Source: JANYCO01 sp964437245 (GTDB lineage: Bacteria; Bacteroidota; Bacteroidia; Cytophagales; Cytophagaceae). From it: a DNA stretch of 23,113 nucleotides. Location: contig CAYTGJ010000067.1 in the NCBI GenBank assembly GCA_964437245.1, positions 1-23,113 on the forward strand, written 5' to 3'. A program made the position numbers and the translations under genes. The notes under the pieces are model-generated. The model made no database searches. It saw nothing but the letters and a program-made list of their open reading frames with translations, and was not told the origin of the DNA. Below are positions 9,174 to 18,000 of the stretch, in pieces. Within the stretch, counting starts at the first letter, position 1, and every line of letters begins with the position of its first letter.

Positions 9174-10439
9174 ATGAAGAAAATAGTCGTCTTATCCTTT
9201 TTATTGTTGATGGATTTTTGTGCCAGTGCACAGATGGAGATCAATAAAATGGAAAGATTATTACTGGATAAGAAAGATAGCCTGGGGGTACCTTCTTACA
9301 AATTTTATGTGAACCTTTCGGGAGAATATGCCGTCAATTCAAATTCTGTGACCAACCGGTTTTTAAAGTCTTTGTTATACAGAGGAGATTTTATTGACAA
9401 TGAAATGAAAGATCACGAATCCGCACGGTTGAAAAAAAGTAATCGCCTGGGAGCGGAAGAAGGCATTTACCTGCATGGAGCGTACAGTGCTCCAAAACTA
9501 ACCTATGTTTTCGGAATAGGCCAGCGGGTGGTGGCAGGGGCCCGTTTCCCTTCGGATTTTTTCGAGCTTATTTTCAGAGGCAATGCCTCGTATGCAGGAA
9601 GAGAAGCGGATCTGAGCCGGACAAACATTCGTTTTTTTGATTACCAGAGTATATACGGTGGGGTCCAAAAAGAACTGAAAGACGGTAAATATACGCTTGG
9701 AGCAGCACTATCTCTGATCAGGGGCGGAAATTACATGGAGATGAAAATGAATGAAGGGAAACTATATACCGAACCTTCCGGACAATATGTAGATTACCAT
9801 GGGGATATGAGCTTTTACCGGTATCCGTACGATAGCAGCGGCTCTTTTCTGAAAAGTCATGGAATGGGAGCCGGATTGAATCTTTCCTTTTCCATGAAGC
9901 ATAAAAAAAACAGGTTGAATGTGGAAGTACGGGATATCGGTGTGATCGCCTGGAAAGGAGTGAAGCATTATCACGGAGAGAATACTACTTACCGGTACAA
10001 TGGAGTGCTGCTTGATGACCTGTTGGGAGATGGTTCTTCGATCGTTTCGGATATTACCGTAGACAGTGTGGCCAAAGCTACAGGGCTGGGCATTGATGTA
10101 AAAGACCGTACTATGTTTTTACCTTCTGTCATCCATGCTAACTATGTGATGTTTCCCAACAAACGGTTTACCCGTACCGTAGGGGTCCGGTATATGCTGA
10201 TGCCCGGTTATATCCCTCAGGTATATGTGAGAGGGGCCGATTTTCTGGGGAAAGGATTTACCCTTGTCAATACGGTTTCATACGGAGGCTTCGGCCGGTT
10301 TGACTATGAGATCGGTCTTTTGAAAAAATTTGGCAACAGCTTCATCATTTCCACTAATTTGTTTGCGTTTGAATATTTTGTATTGCCCGGTAAATCTTCC
10401 GGTCATGGCTTAAGTGTTGGTTTTACGAAAATATTTTAA
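9174..10439 (+). CDS. DUF5723-family outer-membrane beta-barrel protein
   Basis: The 421-residue protein has a Sec signal peptide (MKKIVVLSFLLLMDFCASA, cleavage before Q20). Many alternating beta-strand segments follow, as in an outer-membrane barrel, and the protein ends in an aromatic residue (VGFTKIF). The segment around residues 136-148 (GNASYAGREADLS) with the following RFFDYQS matches my recollection of the DUF5723 family, which is confined to Bacteroidota. The function of that family is not established. Its stop codon overlaps the next gene's start (TAATG), so translation of this barrel and the radical SAM enzyme is probably coupled. The family call is from memory of motifs only. Confidence 0.68.
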   Translation: MKKIVVLSFLLLMDFCASAQMEINKMERLLLDKKDSLGVPSYKFYVNLSGEYAVNSNSVTNRFLKSLLYRGDFIDNEMKDHESARLKKSNRLGAEEGIYLHGAYSAPKLTYVFGIGQRVVAGARFPSDFFELIFRGNASYAGREADLSRTNIRFFDYQSIYGGVQKELKDGKYTLGAALSLIRGGNYMEMKMNEGKLYTEPSGQYVDYHGDMSFYRYPYDSSGSFLKSHGMGAGLNLSFSMKHKKNRLNVEVRDIGVIAWKGVKHYHGENTTYRYNGVLLDDLLGDGSSIVSDITVDSVAKATGLGIDVKDRTMFLPSVIHANYVMFPNKRFTRTVGVRYMLMPGYIPQVYVRGADFLGKGFTLVNTVSYGGFGRFDYEIGLLKKFGNSFIISTNLFAFEYFVLPGKSSGHGLSVGFTKIF

Positions 10440-11461
10440 TGAACAGGAATTTTAACGATGGTCTTAATTTTATTTCCAAAGCTACTCCCTTACGTGTTCT
10501 GAATGCGGCAGGAGTGCTGGCCAGCTATTATTATTCCCGTCTTGTCGGAAAAGCCCGCATCAAAGGCTTGCCGGTAAGTATTTCTTTTGAACCCACTACC
10601 TCCTGCAATCTCCGGTGTCCGGAATGTCCCAGCGGATTACGATCTTTTACCAGACCTACCGGTATGCTTCAGGACGCCCTTTTTAAGAAAACGATCGATG
10701 AACTGTCGAAAACACTTTGGTACCTTGTGTTTTATTTTCAGGGAGAGCCTTATCTGCATCCTTCCTTCCTGGAACTGGTCCGGTACGCAGCTTCTAAAAA
10801 GATCTATACGGCAACTTCTACCAATGCACATTACCTGACCGATGAAAATGCCCGGAAGACAGTATTGTCGGGGCTGGACAGGCTGATCATTTCCATCGAC
10901 GGCACTACACAGGAAACGTATCAGCAGTACAGAGTGGGTGGTCAGCTTAGTAAAGTACTGGAAGGGACCCGGAACATCATGAAATGGAAGAAAGCCCTGA
11001 AGTCAAAAACGCCGCATGTCATTTTCCAGTTCCTTGTGGTGAAACCTAATCAGCATCAGATCGAAGAAGTAAAAAAGCTTGCCGAAGAATACGGCGTAGA
11101 CGAAGTCGGGCTGAAAACTGCTCAGATATACGACTATCAGCATGGCTCGGAGCTGATCCCTGACCTGCAGGAATTTTCCAGGTATCATAAGCAACAGGAC
11201 GGTACCTATACGATCAAAAACGAGATGGAAAACAACTGCTGGAAAATGTGGCATTCCTGTGTGGTGACCTGGGATGGAAAGGTAGTCCCTTGCTGTTTTG
11301 ACAAAGATGCGCATCACCGCCTTGGCGATGTGAGCCAGCAAAGTTTCCGGGAATTGTGGAACGGAGAGCCATACAATGCTTTCCGGAACACACTCATGAA
11401 ATCACGGGATGAAATAGAAATGTGCAAGAATTGCACGGAAGGAACAAAAGTTTGGGGGTAA
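10439..11461 (+). CDS. radical SAM enzyme with SPASM domain
   Basis: In this 340-residue cytoplasmic protein the radical SAM core shows C56-x3-C60-x2-C63 within TTSCNLRCPECPSG, the GEP motif at 102-104 and SID at 152-154. The C-terminal SPASM region has cysteines at 267, 274, 285, 286, 329 and 332, enough for one or two auxiliary Fe-S clusters. SPASM enzymes mature peptides (RiPPs, PQQ precursor) or act on sulfatases, but others modify non-peptide substrates. A short hydrophobic amphipathic stretch (about 17-32) precedes the core. Start is ATG at 10439, overlapping the DUF5723 stop by one base. I found no short precursor-peptide ORF next to it, so a RiPP role is not supported. Its substrate is unknown; the neighbours point to an envelope-related job. 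Confidence 0.88.
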   Translation: MNRNFNDGLNFISKATPLRVLNAAGVLASYYYSRLVGKARIKGLPVSISFEPTTSCNLRCPECPSGLRSFTRPTGMLQDALFKKTIDELSKTLWYLVFYFQGEPYLHPSFLELVRYAASKKIYTATSTNAHYLTDENARKTVLSGLDRLIISIDGTTQETYQQYRVGGQLSKVLEGTRNIMKWKKALKSKTPHVIFQFLVVKPNQHQIEEVKKLAEEYGVDEVGLKTAQIYDYQHGSELIPDLQEFSRYHKQQDGTYTIKNEMENNCWKMWHSCVVTWDGKVVPCCFDKDAHHRLGDVSQQSFRELWNGEPYNAFRNTLMKSRDEIEMCKNCTEGTKVWG

Positions 11462-11483
11462 CCTGATATACTACAATACGGCT

Positions 11484-11822
11484 ATGTACGAACATAAAAA
11501 TCAACCTCTGGCTTCCAGGAAGGTCTTTTACAAGCGGCTTTTGCGCTCGCTGCTGTTGTCGTTGTTTTTTATTCTTTTTTCTCTGCTGCTGGGGGTACTC
11601 GGATACTGCTTTTTTGCCGGATTATCCTGGGTGGATGCGTTGCTGAACGCCAGTATGATCCTGACCGGAATGGGACCGGTAGACCCGATGCCGGACGATG
11701 CTTCCAAAATATTCGCTTCCGTATATGCACTGTACAGTGGAGTAGCATTTTTATCTTCGATCGCAGTAATGCTTTCCCCCGTTTTTCACCGTTTTATGCA
11801 TAAAATGCATTTGGGGAATTAA
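11484..11822 (+). CDS. two-TM pore-loop protein, degenerate potassium-channel-like
   Basis: This 112-residue membrane protein has a basic N-terminus and TM1 at about 20-44. A re-entrant pore-helix-like segment (SWVDALLNASMIL, 48-60) is followed by TGMGP at 61-65 in the place of a potassium filter (TVGYG), then TM2 at about 76-100 and a basic, histidine-rich tail. The TM1-pore-TM2 order and spacing match the ion-channel superfamily, but the filter lacks the second glycine-aromatic-glycine signature, so conduction of potassium is doubtful. Similar short proteins with GMGPV exist in many bacteria as hypotheticals, as I recall. It follows the radical SAM gene by 22 bases and is probably the last gene of this operon. 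Confidence 0.75.
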   Translation: MYEHKNQPLASRKVFYKRLLRSLLLSLFFILFSLLLGVLGYCFFAGLSWVDALLNASMILTGMGPVDPMPDDASKIFASVYALYSGVAFLSSIAVMLSPVFHRFMHKMHLGN

Positions 11823-11910
11823 AGCCGTTTCCTTTATCCTGCTTTACGGAGGAGGAGCACTGATTTTCACCGCATTTTTTAAGGTTGTTTTAAGCCCTCT
11901 GTGCTGCTTT

Positions 11911-11941
11911 ACCGTTCGTCGAGTGAAAGATACCACTTAGC
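11911..11941 (+). promoter_or_regulatory. possible LytTR-type regulator site before the T9SS cargo gene
   Basis: ACCGTTCGTC (11911-11920) contains CCGTTCGTC, the known binding core of AlgR, a LytTR-family regulator. A weaker copy, ACCACTTAGC, begins 21 bases downstream (11932), the two-helical-turn spacing usual for LytTR direct repeats. It lies about 100 bases upstream of the start at 12023, in a 200-bp gap that also holds a CGAAAGCTTTCG palindrome (11971-11982). LytTR regulators are common in Bacteroidota, but none is encoded here. Confidence 0.33.
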
Positions 11942-12022
11942 TTGTTTCCGCCTCTGGTCAACTAAAAAGCCGAAAGCTTTCGTGAGTCCTTCCGTTAATA
12001 TCCATAACAAGCAAGCAATGTT

Positions 12023-13045
12023 ATGAACAAGCACATTAATACGATCAAAAACTATCTTTTCGGGAGCGGATTGGTATTTTCGTTTGCGGCAGGGACCACA
12101 AACGAATCTCTGGCCCAGTGTGTGGTAAATTCTGCAAATGGATATAGTGTTACCCTTTCGGTAACGCCGGTGGAAGTCGTTCCATCTTCGACAAATTGTC
12201 CGTATGGATACAATTTTAACTATAGAGTGAGATACGATATTATATTTTCCGGTTCGAATATTCCTGCCTCTCTGTATACACTTCAGGGAACAGTAAATGC
12301 TCCGGGATTTTCAGGAAATTTCTTTGATCTTCCGAACGAGGGAGGAAATGGAACAGTACTGTCCGGCGGTAATTCTTATACGAATAAGACAAACTGTAAT
12401 TCGGTGACGGTGGCTTCGCTGGACCCATCCATATCGATCCAGATCGAAGGTCCAGGAATTTCCTACCGGGTTATTTCCTGCCCTGTATCACCGCTGCCGG
12501 TAGAGATGACCTCGTTCACCTCACACAGAACAGAAGAGGGGATTATGCTCAACTGGACAACGTTAACGGAAAAGAACAACGATTATTTTGCAGTTGAAAG
12601 AAGTGCTGATGCCGATCGTTGGGAAACGCTGGATATTGTCAAGGGCAATGGTACAAGCAGCTATCCGGTGGAGTATGTATATGCGGATGTCCGGCCGGAA
12701 AACGGGATCAATTACTACCGGCTGAAACAAACGGATTTTGACGGAAGCTATCGTTATTCGAAGATTATATTTTCGGACGTTACCCTGCAAACGGTAGAGA
12801 CAAGTATTTATCCGAATCCGTCGGATGGAACAAGCGTTACCCTGAGAGTGGCTACTTCTTCACAGGAGTCTATGGAAGCCGCGGTGTTCGATCTGATGGG
12901 GAAAAAGCTGAGAAGTTATACAATCTCTTCGAGCGGGGGATGGGAAAACTATCCGATCGAGTTGCCGGAATCAGGTAATATGTATCTGGTATGTGTATTT
13001 CAAAACAATAAAATGATAGGGAAGCATCAGGTGTTGGTAAAGTGA
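12023..13045 (+). CDS. secreted protein with T9SS type A sorting domain
   Basis: In this 340-residue protein a signal peptide spans about 1-31 (ending ESLAQ). A domain of about 120 residues (32-155) with four cysteines (33, 59, 125, 153), probably two disulfides, is one I do not recognise. A fibronectin-III-like linker domain runs from LPVEMTSFT (158) through TEKNNDYFAVERS to YYRLKQTDFDG (about 241). The C-terminus, from SIYPNPSDGT (261-270) to the end, is a T9SS type A sorting domain. In the family this domain directs passage across the outer membrane through the Por/T9SS pore and is then cleaved, and the cargo is often attached to the surface through A-LPS. The gene stands alone, with its own terminator. 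Its function must lie in the N-terminal domain and is unknown. Confidence 0.87.
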   Translation: MNKHINTIKNYLFGSGLVFSFAAGTTNESLAQCVVNSANGYSVTLSVTPVEVVPSSTNCPYGYNFNYRVRYDIIFSGSNIPASLYTLQGTVNAPGFSGNFFDLPNEGGNGTVLSGGNSYTNKTNCNSVTVASLDPSISIQIEGPGISYRVISCPVSPLPVEMTSFTSHRTEEGIMLNWTTLTEKNNDYFAVERSADADRWETLDIVKGNGTSSYPVEYVYADVRPENGINYYRLKQTDFDGSYRYSKIIFSDVTLQTVETSIYPNPSDGTSVTLRVATSSQESMEAAVFDLMGKKLRSYTISSSGGWENYPIELPESGNMYLVCVFQNNKMIGKHQVLVK

Positions 13046-13085
13046 TAGCAGAATAGAGTAGTGAGAGGTGTAGTTGGGTTTCCCC

Positions 13086-13125
13086 AAAGGCCATATCCTG
13101 AATATCCAGGTATGGCCTTTTTTAG
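13086..13125 (+). terminator. Rho-independent terminator after the T9SS cargo gene
   Basis: AAAGGCCATA (13086-13095) pairs with TATGGCCTTT (13111-13120), extended across a bulge by CCTG (13097-13100) with CAGG (13107-13110), leaving a 6-base loop. A T-run follows to 13123. It lies 40 bases past the stop and serves the plus strand; the minus-strand side has only a short T-run, so it would end the converging M61 gene poorly. Confidence 0.85.
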
Positions 13126-13142
13126 TGTAGAAAAAGATTGCG

Positions 13143-14993
13143 TTAATCGGCATATTCTCCTGTCAGCCAGATCTCCTTTAATCGCTGTGCCTCGGGATCA
13201 GTGTTGAATGGAGTGATCACATGTTTTTTTATATTGGTTCCGGGAAAAGGAACTATCTGAAACGTCTTTACTTCTCCGTTGCGCAGGATCGATACTGTCA
13301 GGGGATCCGGAGAAGTATTGAACTGCATGTAATTTTCAGAGACGAACAACCAGGAGGAGGGAGTGATGACCGTTTCGTTGATCTGGAGAATAATATCTCC
13401 TTTTTTTAACTGATTACTTTGCTGTACATCGCCAATTTCCAGTTGCTGCTGTGGGTTCAGGGAATAAGAGAAATAACCCATGAAATAAGTATCGAGCCGT
13501 ACAGAGGATGTGTATTGATAGCCGAACCAATCCAGATATGTTTTTAGGGGAAGCGGTTCTGTGCCTTCAATATNNNNNNNNNNTTTCCGGATAAACGATC
13601 GTACTTCCGGATAGGTCATGGAGGCAAATTCATCGAAAAAATCATCGTCTGCAAATGCTCTTTCCGGTCCGTATTTCTGCATAAGCTCCAACATAACGTG
13701 CTTTAACCCTTTTTTTCCATCCGAGTGTTTCATAATGAGCTGATCGATCATCATGGCCATCACAGCCCCTTTCAGGTATACGTCAATGTATTTTTCCTGG
13801 TATTCGGGGGTCAATACCTTTTGGCTCATCTGGGTGAAGGAAAACATCCCGTATTGTTCGGCTGCACTTAGTTTATCCCGTATCTCCTCGATAAACTCGT
13901 CCCTTGTCACCAGGTTGTTCTGAACTCTTACCAGCCAGGAGAGGTATTCCGTCACTCCTTCATACATCCATAAATGCCGCGACATTTTCGGCTTCCGGAA
14001 ATCGAAATCTGCAATTTCTTCGCTATGGATATTGAGCGGAGTGATGATGTGAAGAAATTCATGAGCGGCTACATCCTGTACGATCTCCTTCACGGTTTTC
14101 CCCCGGGGTTTTTCGGGAAGATAGTAGAAAGAACAGTGATTGTGTTCCAGTGCTCCATATCCGCTGAGGCCTTTTCCCGGTGTTTTTACCAATTGGTTTT
14201 CCGAACCGAAATAAAAAAGGAACTGGTATTCGGAAACCGGAAGTTTCCCGAGAAAGTTTCTGAGCGCAACGGTCAGAGGCCGAAGCCAGTGTGCGAGGCT
14301 ATCGGCTTTGACGACTCCTGTGTTGGAATAGCTGGATACCACGATCTTGGTATCATCCAACTGGAACGATACCGTATCCGGTTGACAATACATGATCGGA
14401 TTGTCCGCAAGGGTTTCGTAATCCCGTATAGTATAGAAATCTTCTTCGGTGCTTTTATTTTCTTTTTTCAGATAGGTTGATCCGTACAGATAATGCGGTT
14501 TTAAAATGGAGAGTTCGAACGGGAGATTTTTGTAGCCTTCAAAATAACCGAAGAACGCATGCCCGTTCAGGACAAAATTTTTACCTTCTTCTATATTACT
14601 GCCTCCCGGCTGAAATACGAATTGTTGCGTATTCGTATCATCCCAGGTATCGTTGACCCAGTATTCCAGTTTATGCAGTTTATCGGCATTCTTTGGAATA
14701 TAGAAAAGATTCTTTTTTCGCGTGATTTTGATCTCTTTTCCGGAGAGGTCTGTCCCTTTTATTTTGGTCAGGAACCGGCCGTATTCTTTCCAGGAATAAC
14801 TTCCGGGGATCACGCGGGGAATCACGAAGAGTGCAGAAGATTCTTTTATTTCCGGACAACGCAACTCCACTTTTACCTGGTCGTCTTTCACTGTTTTCAG
14901 ATCCAGGGAATACTGGTAGCGGTTTTGCGCATAGGCGGAAGAAAAGACGCAGAGAAATAACGAAACACTAAGAAGGTGCTTTAGAGATAACAT
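13143..14993 (-). CDS. M61-family (glycyl aminopeptidase-like) metallopeptidase with PDZ domain
   Basis: The product is 616 residues as written, including four unknown ones across a 10-N gap. A signal peptide (1-22, cleavage after AYA) precedes an N-terminal beta domain. The catalytic part has GALEHNHCS (280-288), the zinc motif HEFLH (311-315) with IITP after it, and YEGVTEY (344-350), whose E345 is the likely third ligand. The IEGTEPLP motif near the gap is typical of the family, and a PDZ-like domain (QSNQLKKGDIILQIN region) closes the protein. It is probably an exported peptidase acting on N-terminal glycine or alanine residues. The gap keeps the frame, so this is not a broken gene. It starts 86 bases after the mfd stop on the same strand and may be cotranscribed with mfd. 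Confidence 0.88.
   Translation of the reverse strand: MLSLKHLLSVSLFLCVFSSAYAQNRYQYSLDLKTVKDDQVKVELRCPEIKESSALFVIPRVIPGSYSWKEYGRFLTKIKGTDLSGKEIKITRKKNLFYIPKNADKLHKLEYWVNDTWDDTNTQQFVFQPGGSNIEEGKNFVLNGHAFFGYFEGYKNLPFELSILKPHYLYGSTYLKKENKSTEEDFYTIRDYETLADNPIMYCQPDTVSFQLDDTKIVVSSYSNTGVVKADSLAHWLRPLTVALRNFLGKLPVSEYQFLFYFGSENQLVKTPGKGLSGYGALEHNHCSFYYLPEKPRGKTVKEIVQDVAAHEFLHIITPLNIHSEEIADFDFRKPKMSRHLWMYEGVTEYLSWLVRVQNNLVTRDEFIEEIRDKLSAAEQYGMFSFTQMSQKVLTPEYQEKYIDVYLKGAVMAMMIDQLIMKHSDGKKGLKHVMLELMQKYGPERAFADDDFFDEFASMTYPEVRSFIRKXXXXIEGTEPLPLKTYLDWFGYQYTSSVRLDTYFMGYFSYSLNPQQQLEIGDVQQSNQLKKGDIILQINETVITPSSWLFVSENYMQFNTSPDPLTVSILRNGEVKTFQIVPFPGTNIKKHVITPFNTDPEAQRLKEIWLTGEYAD
13574..13583. other. assembly gap (10 N) inside the M61 gene
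   Basis: A run of exactly ten N. The minus-strand frame is the same on both sides, so the missing length is 1 modulo 3. The codon after the gap ends in AT (Y, H, N or D) and is followed by IEGTEPLP. Confidence 0.97.
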
Positions 14994-15079
14994 TATCGGA
15001 AAGACGTTAGGTTGTTTGCTATACTATATTGATGGACAAGAAAGGCATTCTTTCAGATAAAACCAACAGGGGGAGAAGA

Positions 15080-18000
15080 TTAAGCATTTGCCTGAGGAGA
15101 GGATACCTTTTCAAGAATATTTTCCAGAAGAGCCGTCGCTTTCTCAATGCTGTTGATATTGTCCACAAACAGGATCAGTTTTTTGGAGAGCTCTTTCAGC
15201 CGGCAGGTTTTGGAATGAGTCTGCACATGTGTGAGGATGGTACCGAATACTTCCGATTTGTAATAAGACTCGTTTTCTCCAGGTACAAAATATCCTTTCA
15301 GCACGCCGCCTTTTAATACCAGTTTTTCGAAGCCGAGTCTTTCCGCTTTCCAGCGCATCTGCACTGTATTGAGAAGATCTTCCACCTGTGAAGGCAGCGG
15401 CCCGAAACGGTCGATGAGCGAGATCCGGAACATCTCCAGCTCTTCAGGGCTTTTCAAACTGTCGATAGAGGAATACAAGCTCAGTCGCTCGGTGATGTTG
15501 CTGACATAATCATCCGGTATAATGATCGAAAGATCCGTTTCGATCGTGCAATCAGGGCTCAGGGCTTTTAATTCTTTTTGTTCGATCTCTTTGGCAAAAA
15601 GATCCCGGAATTCTGTTTCTTTCAGCTCCTGGATCGCTTCGTCCAGTATCTTGTGATACATTTCAAATCCTATATCGCTGATAAAACCACTTTGTTCGGC
15701 ACCCAGCAGGTTTCCTGCTCCGCGGATATCCAGGTCCCGCATGGCTACTTTAAAACCGTCTCCAAGATCGGAAAACTCTTCCAGTGCACTGAGGCGCTTA
15801 CGGGAGTCTGCCGGAAGATTGGCTACAGGAGGGGTGAGCAGATAACAAAATGCTTTTTTATTGGAGCGTCCCACCCGGCCGCGCATCTGGTGAAGGTCTG
15901 AAAGACCGAACATATGAGCACGGTTGATGATCATGGTGTTGGCATTGGGAATATCGAGGCCGGATTCAATGATGTTAGTGGACACAAGCACATCATAATC
16001 ATGTTCCACAAAACCCAGCATTATTTTTTCCAGCTTATCTCCTTCCATTTGTCCATGACCTATGGCCACTCGTGCGTCGGGTACAAGTCGTTTGATCGTG
16101 CCGGCGATCTCATCAATGTCAGAGATCCTGTTATGGACAAAGAATACCTGTCCTCCTCTTTTTAGTTCGTAGGCAATCGCATCACGTATGAGTTCTTCTT
16201 CAAAAACATGGATCTCCGTGGTCACGGGCTGCCGGTTGGGAGGAGGAGTGGCAATGATGGAAAGATCACGGGCTCCCATGAGCGAAAAATGAAGTGTTCG
16301 CGGAATAGGAGTGGCGGTCAGGGTAAGTGTGTCAACGTTTACTTTGAATTCCCTGAGTTTCTCTTTTACCGTTACTCCGAATTTCTGCTCCTCGTCAATG
16401 ATCAGCAAACCAAGCTCTTTGAATTTTACACTTTTCCCGATCAGCTTTTGTGTTCCAATCAGAATGTTGGTTTTCCCTTCGGCCACTCTTGCGAGTGTTT
16501 CTTTGACCTGTGTAGTTGTTTTGAAACGGTTTACATATTCTACTACGCAAGGGAAATTTTTAAGCCGGTCCCGGAAGGTTTTATAATGCTGCATAGCCAG
16601 TACCGTGGTGGGGACAAGTATCGCTACCTGCTTATTATCGCATACTGCTTTGAAAGCGGCACGGATCGCAATTTCTGTTTTTCCGAATCCCACATCTCCG
16701 CATACTAGCCGGTCCATGGGATGCGGTGCTTCCATATCTACTTTTACATCCAGGGTGGCCTTTGCCTGATCCGGAGTGTCTTCGTATATGAACGAAGATT
16801 CCAGTTCTACCTGTAAAAACGAATCCTTGCTGTAGGCATAACCCGGCGCGGCTTTCCGGAGTGCGTAAAGTTTGATCAGTTCCTTGGCAATATCCTTTAC
16901 CTGTTTCTTTACTTTGCTTTTTTTAGCTTCCCAGTCCCCCGACCCCATCTTGCTGAGCTGTGGTAGTGCGCCGTCTTTTCCGCTATAGCGGGAAATTTTG
17001 TGTAGCTGGTGAATACTGATATAAAGAAGATCGTTGTCTTTGAAAATAAGTCGTATGGCTTCCTGCTGCTGTCCGTCGTTGTCTACCTTTTCCAACCCTA
17101 CAAATCGCGCAATTCCGTATTCCGAGTGAGCTACATAATCGCCGGGTTGCAGAGAGCGAAGCTCTTTTAGTGTAATGGCTTTCGAACGGGAGAACCGTTC
17201 TTTGGCTTTATAGCGGTGAAAGCGTTCGAAAACCTGATGATCCGTATAGCAGGCAAGTTTCATGTTTTCGTCTACGAATCCTTCCCTAAGTCCTATGTTC
17301 AGAGGGCGGAACGAAATATCCGTATCGATCTCATCAAAGATCGTGGTAAGCCTGTCGGTTTGTTTATACGACTCGGCAGCGATGATATTGATATATCCCG
17401 TATTCTTTTTCTCCAGAAGATCCTCTGCCAGCAGTTTGAATTCTTTGTTGAAAGAAGGTTGCGGTTTTATGGCAAAAGAATAAGGTGCATCGGTTTTAAA
17501 GAAAAACTGTTTTCCGAATTCTATTAAGTGAAACTTGTCAAACTGGTTGGCCAGTTGGGAAGAGTTTTCAAAAAGTGTTTCCGGGTCGGTGATCAGGTTA
17601 TTCCCACCGGCCTGCAACTGCATTTTTTCATATTGGGAAGAAGCCTTGTCGAAAGACCTCTCTACAATGTCCAGCGTTTGGCGTACGTCTTTGATCCAGA
17701 TCGAATACGTGTCCGGAATAAATTCAAAGAAGGACTCCCGTTTTTCCTGGAGGAGTTTGGTTTGTACGTCCGGAACGATAGAAATAAGTTCTTTTTTCTC
17801 GACAGAAAGCTGTGTATCGGGATTGAAAGTCCGGATGCTTTCGATCTCGTTTCCGAAAAGCTCGATCCGGTAAGGATATTCGTTGGAGAAAGAGAAAATA
17901 TCGATGATCCCTCCCCGCACGGCAAACTGTCCGGCCTCGAAGACGAAGTCTGTTCGTTCAAAATCATAGGAAACAAGCCATTCGGCTAAGAAACTACTAT

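Noticed and set aside
11971..11982. CGAAAGCTTTCG palindrome in the leader of the T9SS cargo gene
   Set aside because: It is a single 12-base palindrome without a T-run or repeat partner; chance is a fair explanation, so it is only mentioned in the neighbouring entry.
16208..16708. Plus-strand open frames opposite mfd (this one, 17528-17989 and others)
   Set aside because: They lie wholly inside mfd, whose motifs are complete, and show no protein family features.
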